The notes beneath the pieces are model-generated. The model did not search any database. It was not told where the DNA came from and saw only the letters and a list, made by a program, of their open reading frames with translations. The translations under genes were made by a program, and so were the position numbers. From Lachnospiraceae bacterium UBA3645 (GTDB lineage: Bacteria > Bacillota > Clostridia > Lachnospirales > Lachnospiraceae), in assembly GCA_002373555.1 (NCBI GenBank), contig DFKM01000124.1, positions 1-6,234 on the forward strand: DNA of 6,234 nt, in the 5' to 3' direction. Within the stretch, counting starts at the first letter, position 1; every line of letters begins with the position of its first letter. Shown here one piece after another: positions 1-5,757 of the stretch.

Positions 1-1352
1 TCGATCTTCACAAGCTCGGCCAGCGGATCCTGCACTCTTCTTGCGATCGACGCAGAGCTTCTCTGCTCCACCGTATAATCCGGCAGTTCCTGCGCTGCCA
101 GCTTGCTCGCCGAATAGACCGAAGCGCCGGCTTCGCTGGTAATGACATACTGCACCTTCTCCGGGATCTCCTTTAAGAGCTCCACGATGATCTGCTCGGA
201 TTCTCTGGAAGCGGTGCCGTTTCCACAGGAGATCAGTGTTACATGGTGCTTTTTGATCAGCTTTTTGACGGTCTCCTTGGCGGCTGCAATTCTCTGCGGC
301 GTCGTCGGAGCAGTCGGATAGACGATCGCGGTATCCAGAATCTTTCCCGTCGGATCGACAACCGCAAGCTTGCAGCCGTTCCTGTAGCCGGGATCCCAGC
401 CGAGCACCGTGTGTCCGGCGATCGGCGGCTGCAGCAGAAGCTGCCGAAGGTTCTTCTCAAACACATCGATCGCGCCGTCTTCCGCTTTTTCCGTCAGCTC
501 GTTTCGGATCTCGCGCTCAATAGCCGGGCCGATCAGACGTTCATAGCTGTCTTTGATGATCGCCCGCAGAACAGGCGCGGTAAACTGGTTATTGTTCTTC
601 AGAAGCCTGCGCTCCATGTAGTGCAGGATGTCTTCTTCCGGCACCTCCAGCTTCACGGTCAGGATCTTCTCATCCTCTCCGCGGTTGAGCGCAAGCACCC
701 GGTATCCCTGGATCTTCGGAACCGGTTCGGAAAAATGATAATACGTCTCATAGACGGACTTTTCGTTCTCATCCTTCGCTTCGGAGGTGATCAGTCCCTT
801 TCTGCGGACCAGCTCACGGATGTCCGTACGGAATCCCGCATTGTCGGAAATGACCTCCGCCAGGATATCCGATGCGCCGGCGATCGCTTCCTCTGCGGAA
901 GCAACGCCCTTCTCTTCCGAAATGAAACGCGCCGCATCCTGTTCGAGCGGATGATCGATCGCCTGCTTCAGGATGATCAATGCCAGCGGCTCCAGGCCTT
1001 TCTCCCGCGCGATCGACGCTCTTGTGCGTCTCTTCGGGCGGTACGGACGGTACAGATCCTCCAGTTCGACCTGCGTCATGGCAGCTTCGATCTTCTTTTT
1101 CAGTTCCGGCGTCAGCTTTCCCTGCTCTTCGATCGTCTTCAGGATCTGTTCCTTCTTCTCCTCCAGATTCCGGAGGTAGGTCAGCCGTTCCGAGAGCGCT
1201 CTTAACTGCTCGTCATCCAGCGACCCCGTGACTTCCTTTCTGTATCTGGCGATGAACGGGATCGTGCTGCCCTCATCCATCAGCTGTACGGCCGCAGCCA
1301 CCTGTTCCGTTTTAACACTGAGTTCCTCTGCGATCTTTTTATTGATATCCAA
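1..1352 (-). CDS. tex: Tex family S1-type RNA-binding protein, C-terminus cut by window edge
   Basis: Tex is a conserved cytoplasmic nucleic-acid-binding protein linked to transcription. Its family layout is an N-terminal helical region, a YqgF/RNase H-like domain, helix-hairpin-helix motifs and a C-terminal S1 domain. The visible 450 codons cover the helical part (about residues 1-310) and the YqgF-like domain (about 316-440). Family motifs seen are IPFIARYRKEVTG (31-43), ELEDLYRPYRPKRRTRA (96-112), VLGWDPGYRNGCKLAVVD (316-333), GNGTASRE (377-384), EAGASVYSAS (407-416) and ARRVQDPLAELVKI (437-450). Roughly the last third, with the HhH and S1 parts, lies beyond base 1. The start is a TTG: between it and the upstream in-frame TGA at 1389-1391 there is no ATG or GTG, and the protein begins there with the usual Tex N-terminus. 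It follows the pyruvate kinase gene by 59 bases on the same strand with no terminator between, so co-transcription is likely. The family call is secure; the exact cellular role of Tex is poorly defined in general. Confidence 0.95.
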   Translation of the reverse strand, partial: MDINKKIAEELSVKTEQVAAAVQLMDEGSTIPFIARYRKEVTGSLDDEQLRALSERLTYLRNLEEKKEQILKTIEEQGKLTPELKKKIEAAMTQVELEDLYRPYRPKRRTRASIAREKGLEPLALIILKQAIDHPLEQDAARFISEEKGVASAEEAIAGASDILAEVISDNAGFRTDIRELVRRKGLITSEAKDENEKSVYETYYHFSEPVPKIQGYRVLALNRGEDEKILTVKLEVPEEDILHYMERRLLKNNNQFTAPVLRAIIKDSYERLIGPAIEREIRNELTEKAEDGAIDVFEKNLRQLLLQPPIAGHTVLGWDPGYRNGCKLAVVDPTGKILDTAIVYPTAPTTPQRIAAAKETVKKLIKKHHVTLISCGNGTASRESEQIIVELLKEIPEKVQYVITSEAGASVYSASKLAAQELPDYTVEQRSSASIARRVQDPLAELVKI

Positions 1353-1366
1353 ACTGTTATAACTCC
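1350..1366 (-). promoter_or_regulatory. Ribosome binding site and TTG start of tex
   Basis: On the minus strand GGAG (1363-1366) lies 10 bases before TTG (1350-1352), which opens the reading frame MDINKKIAEELSV typical of Tex N-termini. No ATG or GTG exists in frame between this codon and the preceding stop at 1389-1391, so the site decides the start. A TTG start with a modest Shine-Dalgarno may give lower translation than the upstream gene; that last point is inference. Confidence 0.75.
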
Positions 1367-1411
1367 GTTTCTGTAAGTACTGCTTTCGTCAATCACCGGC
1401 GCCGCGATGGA

Positions 1412-2389
1412 TCATCCCATGCGGTCATGCTCCGCTTCTTTTCCGATCTTCACGAGATAAGTCATCGCTTCCACCGGAAATGATCCGGCTGCCGTCTCTC
1501 CTGTCAGCATGACAGAGGATGCGCCGTCCAGCACGGCTCTGTAGACATCTGTCACCTCTGCTCTTGTCGGCACGGCCTGCCGGCACATGGAATCGAGCAT
1601 CTGGGTGACTACCATATACGGCATATCCATCATCCTGCACTTCCGGCCGATCCGTTCCACGGTGCCCGGCAGCTTCCATAGATCCATGGAATTGCCGAGA
1701 TCGCCTCTGGCGATCACGATCTCATCCGAGCCTTCGATCAGCTCGTCCAGGTTCTGGACGCCGCTCATATTCTCGATCTTTGCAAAGATCTTGACATAGC
1801 GAAGGCCCGCGTCAAAGAGCGCATTTTTCAGGTTCTTCAGGTCCCGGATGCCTCTGGCGAACGGGAGCATCACGCCCGTCACGCCGTAATCACCGGCTTC
1901 CTTCAGATTGTTGTAGTCATTTTTCGTAAGCGTCGGCAGATCGACTGTCTTCCCCTGGATGGCAACGCTCTTTTTGGAGGTCAGCATGCCGCCCGTCCGC
2001 ACACGAAATCTGCCGTCGCCGGCCGAATTCATCACTTCCAGCCGGATCTTGCCGTCGTCCAGAAGCAGGATATCTCCGTATACCGTATGCTCCAGGACCG
2101 CGCCGGGCATCTGCAGGGTATTTCCCGATACCAGATCATCCTCATGCAGCACCACCGGCACCTTCAGATGACCGATGCGCAGCTCCGGACCTTCCAGGTC
2201 GATCAGAATCTTCAGATCGATCCTTCTGGCCTTTGCTTCCGCCCGCAGAAAATCCAGGCTTTCCTTCGCGTGAGAGAGCCCGCCGTGCGACAGATTGATC
2301 CGGATACCGGTCATACCGGCATCGAGCATTCCCATGAGTTTTTCCTTCTCCCGGCATGCGGGGCCGAGCGTTCCGTAATAATCTACCAT
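1412..2389 (-). CDS. pyk: Pyruvate kinase homologue lacking the C-terminal domain
   Basis: Pyruvate kinase transfers phosphate from phosphoenolpyruvate to ADP, giving pyruvate and ATP at the end of glycolysis. The 325 residues contain the split A-domain barrel (about 1-71 and 152-320) with the B lid domain between (about 72-151). Catalytic-site residues are kept: R30 and N32 in RINLSHG, D64 and R71 in DLEGPELR, K204 and E206 in AKIEN, ARGDLG at 227-232 and T262 in TQMLDSM. PTRAEVTDV (274-282) and GETAAGSFPVEA (297-308) close the barrel. Usual enzymes are about 470-590 residues; here the stop falls right after the barrel, so the C-terminal effector domain is absent, and the 59 bases downstream hold no remnant. 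Some barrel motifs differ: the usual ASF(I/V)R segment reads LPFARG (175-180), and the stretch after GDLG is NSMDLWKLPG. AAAGGA lies 8 bases before the ATG. The gene has its own promoter, probably shared with tex. The family is clear; whether it is the main glycolytic enzyme or a specialised paralogue is open. Confidence 0.88.
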   Translation of the reverse strand: MVDYYGTLGPACREKEKLMGMLDAGMTGIRINLSHGGLSHAKESLDFLRAEAKARRIDLKILIDLEGPELRIGHLKVPVVLHEDDLVSGNTLQMPGAVLEHTVYGDILLLDDGKIRLEVMNSAGDGRFRVRTGGMLTSKKSVAIQGKTVDLPTLTKNDYNNLKEAGDYGVTGVMLPFARGIRDLKNLKNALFDAGLRYVKIFAKIENMSGVQNLDELIEGSDEIVIARGDLGNSMDLWKLPGTVERIGRKCRMMDMPYMVVTQMLDSMCRQAVPTRAEVTDVYRAVLDGASSVMLTGETAAGSFPVEAMTYLVKIGKEAEHDRMG

Positions 2390-2437
2390 ATCTTCAGTCC
2401 TTTATCCTTATGATGAACCATTCCGGATTCCTGACTC

Positions 2438-2466
2438 ATTATATATTTTCCGGCCTTTTATTGCAA
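2438..2466 (-). promoter_or_regulatory. Sigma-A promoter of the pyk-tex unit
   Basis: Read on the minus strand, TTGCAA (2461-2466) is followed after exactly 17 bases by TATAAT (2438-2443), a perfect -10 box. Transcription would start near 2431, giving a leader of about 40 bases ahead of the pyruvate kinase ATG at 2389. No riboswitch or attenuator fits in so short a leader. Confidence 0.85.
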
Positions 2467-2490
2467 CCCGGAAGGCGTCTGCACTTTTCG

Positions 2491-2519
2491 TTGCACGATC
2501 CCGGATTTTACGCTATAAT
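2491..2519 (+). promoter_or_regulatory. Sigma-A promoter of alaA, divergent from pyk
   Basis: TTGCAC (2491-2496) and TATAAT (2514-2519) are separated by exactly 17 bases. The start would be near 2526, with a leader of about 50 bases. The -35 box lies 24 bases from the -35 box of the oppositely directed pyk promoter, so the two RNA polymerase sites are back to back and could share regulators. The direct repeat TTGATATA (2524-2531 and 2544-2551) lies just downstream; its meaning is unknown. Confidence 0.85.
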
Positions 2520-2578
2520 GCCTTTGATATAATTATGACATTCTTGATATATCTTTAGGAAGAAAGGAACTGCAACGC

Positions 2579-3787
2579 ATGGTACCGATTTCAAAACGCA
2601 TGGATCCGATTCATTCAGATATCAGAGGACCGCTCTTTCAGGAAGCGATCCGGATGGAAGCCGCCGGCGAAAAAGTCATGAAGCTCAACACCGGCAACCC
2701 CGGCCGCTTCGGCTTCGGCCTGCCGGAATCTTTGAAGAAGGCCCTCTCTGCAGGACTGGAGGAAGCGGTTCCCTACTGCGATTCCAAGGGCATGCCCGCC
2801 GCCAGAAAAGCCATCTGCGATTATCATGTAAGCCGGGGACTTACGGATATCACGCCGGATGACGTTTTCATCACGAACGGCGTCAGCGAAGCCGCCTCCA
2901 TGATCCTAAATGCACTGCTGGATGCAGGGGATGAATTCCTGATCCCTACACCCTGCTATTCGCTCTGGAGCAACAGCACGTATCTTTCCGACGGCGTGCC
3001 GGTCTTCTACCGCTGTGATCCGGAGAATCACTGGAACCCGGATATCGACGATATCAAAAGCAAGATCACCCCGAAGACAAAGGCGATCCTGGTCATCAAT
3101 CCCAACAACCCGACCGGCGTTGTCTACAGCAGGGAAACGCTCCTCGCGATCGCGCAGATCGCCAGAGAGCATCATCTGACCGTACTCTCCGACGAGATCT
3201 ATGACCGTCTCGTCATGGATGATCTTCCCTATCATTCGCTCGGTGCGCTGGCGCCCGATCTTCCCATGATCACCTTCGGCGGACTGTCCAAGAGCCATAT
3301 CGTCTGCGGCTTCCGCTGCGGATGGATGGTGTTCGGCGGCCCCCGCGGCGAACTCGATGAGATCAAGGACGGCGTGCTGCGGCTCGCTTCCCTGCGTCTC
3401 TGCAGCAATACGCTGACCCAGCTCTGCATTCCCGCCGCGCTGGACGACTATGAGAGCACAAGGCAGATGATCATTCCGGGCGGCAGGATCTATGAGCAGA
3501 GAAAGGCTACGGTCGATGGGCTTAAGAAGATCGAAGGCGTGAACTTTGTAAAGAACGATGCCTCCTTCTATATCTTCCCCGGAATCGACCGGGAGATGTT
3601 CGATTTTCAGGACGCGCCGGATCTCTGCATGCAGTATCTGCATGAGTGCAAGGTGCTTGTGATCCCCGGGACCGGATTTGACTGGCATGAAGATATCCGT
3701 TTCCGGATCGTGATGCTGCCGCAGCCGGACGAGATCGCGAAGGCGATGGCGGATCTGGGCGATTTCCTGCGGGGGCATAAAAGATAG
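2579..3787 (+). CDS. alaA: AlaA-type alanine-synthesising aminotransferase (PLP fold type I)
   Basis: This cytoplasmic pyridoxal-phosphate enzyme most likely transaminates pyruvate with glutamate to give alanine and 2-oxoglutarate. The 402 residues are the normal length and resemble E. coli AlaA from memory along their whole course: SDIRGPLFQEA (13-23), KLNTGNPGRFGF (35-46), YCDSKGMPAARKAI (66-79), INPNNPTGVVYS (173-184), SDEIYD (204-209), GLSKSH (235-240), GFRCGWMV (244-251), IIPGGRIYEQR (298-308) and RFRIVMLPQPDEI (374-386). Expected cofactor and substrate residues are K238 (Schiff base), N177, D205, Y208 and R376 (carboxylate clamp). The ATG is preceded by AAAGGA about 10 bases upstream; the next Met (residue 8) lacks a comparable site. 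It is divergent from pyruvate kinase, whose product is its substrate, and ends in a strong hairpin shared with the convergent gene. Other class I/II aminotransferase specificities cannot be fully excluded, but the IRGP, YCDSKG and PGGR(I/L)YEQR motifs favour AlaA. Confidence 0.92.
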   Translation: MVPISKRMDPIHSDIRGPLFQEAIRMEAAGEKVMKLNTGNPGRFGFGLPESLKKALSAGLEEAVPYCDSKGMPAARKAICDYHVSRGLTDITPDDVFITNGVSEAASMILNALLDAGDEFLIPTPCYSLWSNSTYLSDGVPVFYRCDPENHWNPDIDDIKSKITPKTKAILVINPNNPTGVVYSRETLLAIAQIAREHHLTVLSDEIYDRLVMDDLPYHSLGALAPDLPMITFGGLSKSHIVCGFRCGWMVFGGPRGELDEIKDGVLRLASLRLCSNTLTQLCIPAALDDYESTRQMIIPGGRIYEQRKATVDGLKKIEGVNFVKNDASFYIFPGIDREMFDFQDAPDLCMQYLHECKVLVIPGTGFDWHEDIRFRIVMLPQPDEIAKAMADLGDFLRGHKR

Positions 3788-3804
3788 TCATTTCTGAAGT
3801 AACA

Positions 3805-3850
3805 AAAAAACAGTGACAGCATACCATCTGATATGCTGTCACTGTTTTTT
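3805..3850. terminator. Bidirectional Rho-independent terminator between convergent genes
   Basis: A perfect 19-base inverted repeat (3805-3823 and 3832-3850) with an 8-base loop. Its core is CAGTGACAGCATA, flanked by an A run on the left and a T run on the right, so each strand's transcript has a hairpin followed by U residues. It lies 17 bases after the alaA stop codon. Its right end overlaps the TAA stop (3849-3851) of the convergent DUF885 gene by two bases. Confidence 0.95.
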
Positions 3851-5576
3851 ATCTCATCAGCGTTTTAAATTCATGAAAATATCGTTCCCGTTCTTCCGGC
3901 GCAAGTCTGACCAGTTCACCGAAACGTTCAATGCTGATATAGCCTGCCGAGAACAGAAGCTCCGTGAAATCTTTCTTGCTGAAGCCGAATTCCTTCTCCC
4001 ATCCCTCCAGTTTCTTCAGTCCGTAATAATAGCAGGTGAAATACCCCGGCGTATTCTGATGAGACTGTACCTGCTTTCTGGCGGTGGAAAAGTCGAATCC
4101 GAGTTCCTCCTGATAGATCTTTATGACATCTGCGATCGTCGCGCCGTAATAGAACATCATCAGATCCACATAAATACGCACAGACGCATGATGTCTTCTG
4201 TACGCCACGAACAGCTTGAAGAACGGATCCTCTTCGAAAAGATCTTCAAATGCTCTTTCCGTCCTGATGCAGGTGCCTTCCAGCAGCGGGACCAGCTTCG
4301 CGCCGATCTTCACGACCTCCGGCGTTTCATCGACCGCCGTGCGGACATACTGGCAGTGATGGCCCGGATAGGCTTCATGCAGGGCATTCAGTTTGATCCA
4401 GCCGTCCGTGATGGCCGGGACATTGTACTGATTCAGGAACATCTGCCCGACAAACGGACGGATACTGAAGTCACCGCCTTCATAACCGCCCCAGGGATAG
4501 GAATCCTTGCAGCACTCACAGATCGGTACACAGTTGCAGATCTCATCCTCCGGCAGATTCACATATTCATGCGCGAGCGCGCGTGTACGTTTCAGGTAAC
4601 CGTCCATGCGGGCGAACATCTCTTCCGCCGTATCGCAGGGGCCGGCATATTTCAGCAGCAGATCATTGACTTCCCGCATGGTCTTGGGCGCGGGTTCATC
4701 GACCGGCATCTGCGCGCCGATTGCAAGCGTTTCCGCTCTGGTCTTTTCGATTTCTTCCTTATGCCAGGCGAGCAGCTCGTCCAGATCCACGCCCAGTTCC
4801 TTATCCAGCAGCGTACGGTAGGCATCCGGATCCATTTTCACCGTGAAATCCAGATTTTCCTTTTTCTCAGTCTGTGCGCGCTTTTCGGCAGCACTGTCAT
4901 CCCCGTCCTGCTCGTCCGACCAGCTCTTTCCGATCACAAAAGACAGACCGCCGCCAGTCTCAAGGAGCCTGGAAGCCATGCCCTCTTCCAGATCACAGAT
5001 ACGCCGTACGGACGCCTCCAGTCTCTCCATCTGTTCTTCGGAGAAAGTCGGGAAGTATTCCTTAAGACGCGGAATATCGGCCTCCAGCGCCGCTTTTGTC
5101 TTCCGAAGCGCGGCGGCGATACCCGGCCATTCTTCCGGTGCCGAGCGTTCCCGGATCAGCTGCAGCATTTCCGCACGGTTCTCGATCAGCTGACGCATCA
5201 GCATCAGGAGCTGCCCCAGCCTGTCCTGATCGGGCTGTCGGCTGCATCTGGCAGTTCCCTGCAGAATGCTGTCCAGACCGAGATAAGAGTTTTCCGGATG
5301 TCTCCAGTTGTCATTGATGATATATTCCAGCGAATCGATGAAATCCATCTGGATATGCTTTACAAGTGCAAATACGGCATCCGGCGCTTCCAGATCGAGC
5401 ACCCGTCTGCGCAGAGCGAGCCAGGTCTCCCGCGCCGCCTGCATATTCTTTTCATTCGGGATGAACTTTTCCCGGATCTTCCGGTTCTCTTCACTGTATC
5501 TTCCGACCGCATAATAAAAAACGGCCAGATCCCTGTCCAGCTCCCGATACTTCATGCATAATTCTTCTCTGTTCAT
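3849..5576 (-). CDS. DUF885-family putative zinc metallopeptidase
   Basis: The 575 residues carry the hallmark of the DUF885 family, NALHEAYPGHHCQ (397-409), in a gluzincin-like arrangement. H400, E401 and H406 or H407 are candidate zinc or catalytic residues. A second family segment, usually EGWA-x-Y-x-E, appears as EGTCIRTE (433-440), offering E433 or E440 as an acidic ligand. Further family landmarks are RHHASVRIYVDLMM (461-474) and NTPGYFTCYYYG (508-519). The N-terminal half is mostly helical and charged, with a polar linker at about 218-245 (DEQDGDD, EKRAQTEKKE). No signal peptide or membrane helix is visible, so a cytoplasmic protein is expected. A dense cysteine cluster, ICNCVPICECC (346-356), lies about 45 residues before the HEAYPGHH motif. 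GGAAGG lies 5 bases before the ATG; a nearby upstream ATG is in another frame. The gene has its own consensus promoter. Peptidase activity is inferred from the motif, and the substrate is unknown. Confidence 0.88.
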   Translation of the reverse strand: MNREELCMKYRELDRDLAVFYYAVGRYSEENRKIREKFIPNEKNMQAARETWLALRRRVLDLEAPDAVFALVKHIQMDFIDSLEYIINDNWRHPENSYLGLDSILQGTARCSRQPDQDRLGQLLMLMRQLIENRAEMLQLIRERSAPEEWPGIAAALRKTKAALEADIPRLKEYFPTFSEEQMERLEASVRRICDLEEGMASRLLETGGGLSFVIGKSWSDEQDGDDSAAEKRAQTEKKENLDFTVKMDPDAYRTLLDKELGVDLDELLAWHKEEIEKTRAETLAIGAQMPVDEPAPKTMREVNDLLLKYAGPCDTAEEMFARMDGYLKRTRALAHEYVNLPEDEICNCVPICECCKDSYPWGGYEGGDFSIRPFVGQMFLNQYNVPAITDGWIKLNALHEAYPGHHCQYVRTAVDETPEVVKIGAKLVPLLEGTCIRTERAFEDLFEEDPFFKLFVAYRRHHASVRIYVDLMMFYYGATIADVIKIYQEELGFDFSTARKQVQSHQNTPGYFTCYYYGLKKLEGWEKEFGFSKKDFTELLFSAGYISIERFGELVRLAPEERERYFHEFKTLMR

Positions 5577-5606
5577 AACTGCCTTCCGTGTTCATCAATA
5601 CTGATT

Positions 5607-5624
5607 GTTATTTATAGCAATAAC
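5607..5624. repeat. Small dyad in the DUF885 gene leader
   Basis: The inverted repeat GTTATT-N6-AATAAC lies just downstream of the predicted transcription start of the DUF885 gene (about 5633) and about 30 bases before its ATG. The position would suit a repressor operator, but arms of only six AT-rich bases may be chance. Confidence 0.3.
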
Positions 5625-5639
5625 GAATGAACGCAGAAT

Positions 5640-5668
5640 ATAATAGCTATATCAGCCCGCAATGTCAA
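5640..5668 (-). promoter_or_regulatory. Sigma-A promoter of the DUF885 gene
   Basis: On the minus strand a perfect TTGACA (5663-5668) and TATTAT (5640-5645) are separated by 17 bases. The start would be near 5633, leaving a leader of about 57 bases. Together with the terminator upstream at 5699-5748, this makes the peptidase gene a transcription unit separate from the peroxidase gene. Confidence 0.85.
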
Positions 5669-5673
5669 GTCAT

Positions 5674-5694
5674 GACAGGGGCCGGCTCCCTGTC
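5674..5694. repeat. GC-rich dyad next to the DUF885 promoter
   Basis: A perfect 7-base inverted repeat GACAGGG-N7-CCCTGTC, with a GCCGGC core in the loop. It sits 5 bases upstream of the -35 box of the DUF885 promoter and 4 bases past the T tract of the peroxidase terminator. Neither strand has a T run after it, so it is not itself a good terminator. It could be a regulator site or a secondary hairpin in read-through RNA. Confidence 0.45.
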
Positions 5695-5698
5695 CGGT

Positions 5699-5748
5699 AA
5701 AAAACGGGAGGGGCAGTGCTCTCAGATCCCCCTGCACTGCCTCTCCCG
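5699..5748 (-). terminator. Rho-independent terminator of the peroxidase gene
   Basis: Arms 5705-5719 and 5734-5748 form a 15-base GC-rich stem with one mismatch (5711 opposite 5742) and a 14-base loop. On the minus strand the stem is followed directly by six T residues (5699-5704). It lies 9 bases after the peroxidase stop codon (5758-5760), the expected place for its terminator. On the plus strand the hairpin lacks a following T run. Confidence 0.9.
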
Positions 5749-5757
5749 CTCTATGCA

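Noticed and set aside
243..1205. A 320-codon open frame on the plus strand
   Set aside because: It is antisense to tex, whose minus-strand translation matches the family throughout; the plus-strand product is low-complexity Arg/Leu/Asp-rich and has no ribosome binding site that stands out.
1353..1411. Possibility that the short pyruvate kinase is a frameshifted or broken gene
   Set aside because: No C-domain remnant can fit or is seen in the 59 bases before tex, and the protein ends neatly at the barrel boundary, so a natural short form is the simpler reading.
2528..2533. A second TATAAT downstream of the alaA promoter
   Set aside because: No acceptable -35 box lies 16-18 bases upstream (the sequence there is ATTTTA-like), whereas the TATAAT at 2514-2519 has TTGCAC at exactly 17 bases.
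2906..3778. A 290-codon minus-strand open frame
   Set aside because: It is the antisense shadow of alaA, with no recognisable domain and no promoter, and lies wholly inside a well-supported gene.
3813..5561. A 582-codon open frame on the plus strand opposite the DUF885 gene
   Set aside because: Its length mirrors the minus-strand gene, its protein shows no recognisable family motif and is rich in Arg, Phe and His as expected of antisense translation, and it begins inside the terminator hairpin. The minus-strand protein has clear motifs, promoter and ribosome binding site.
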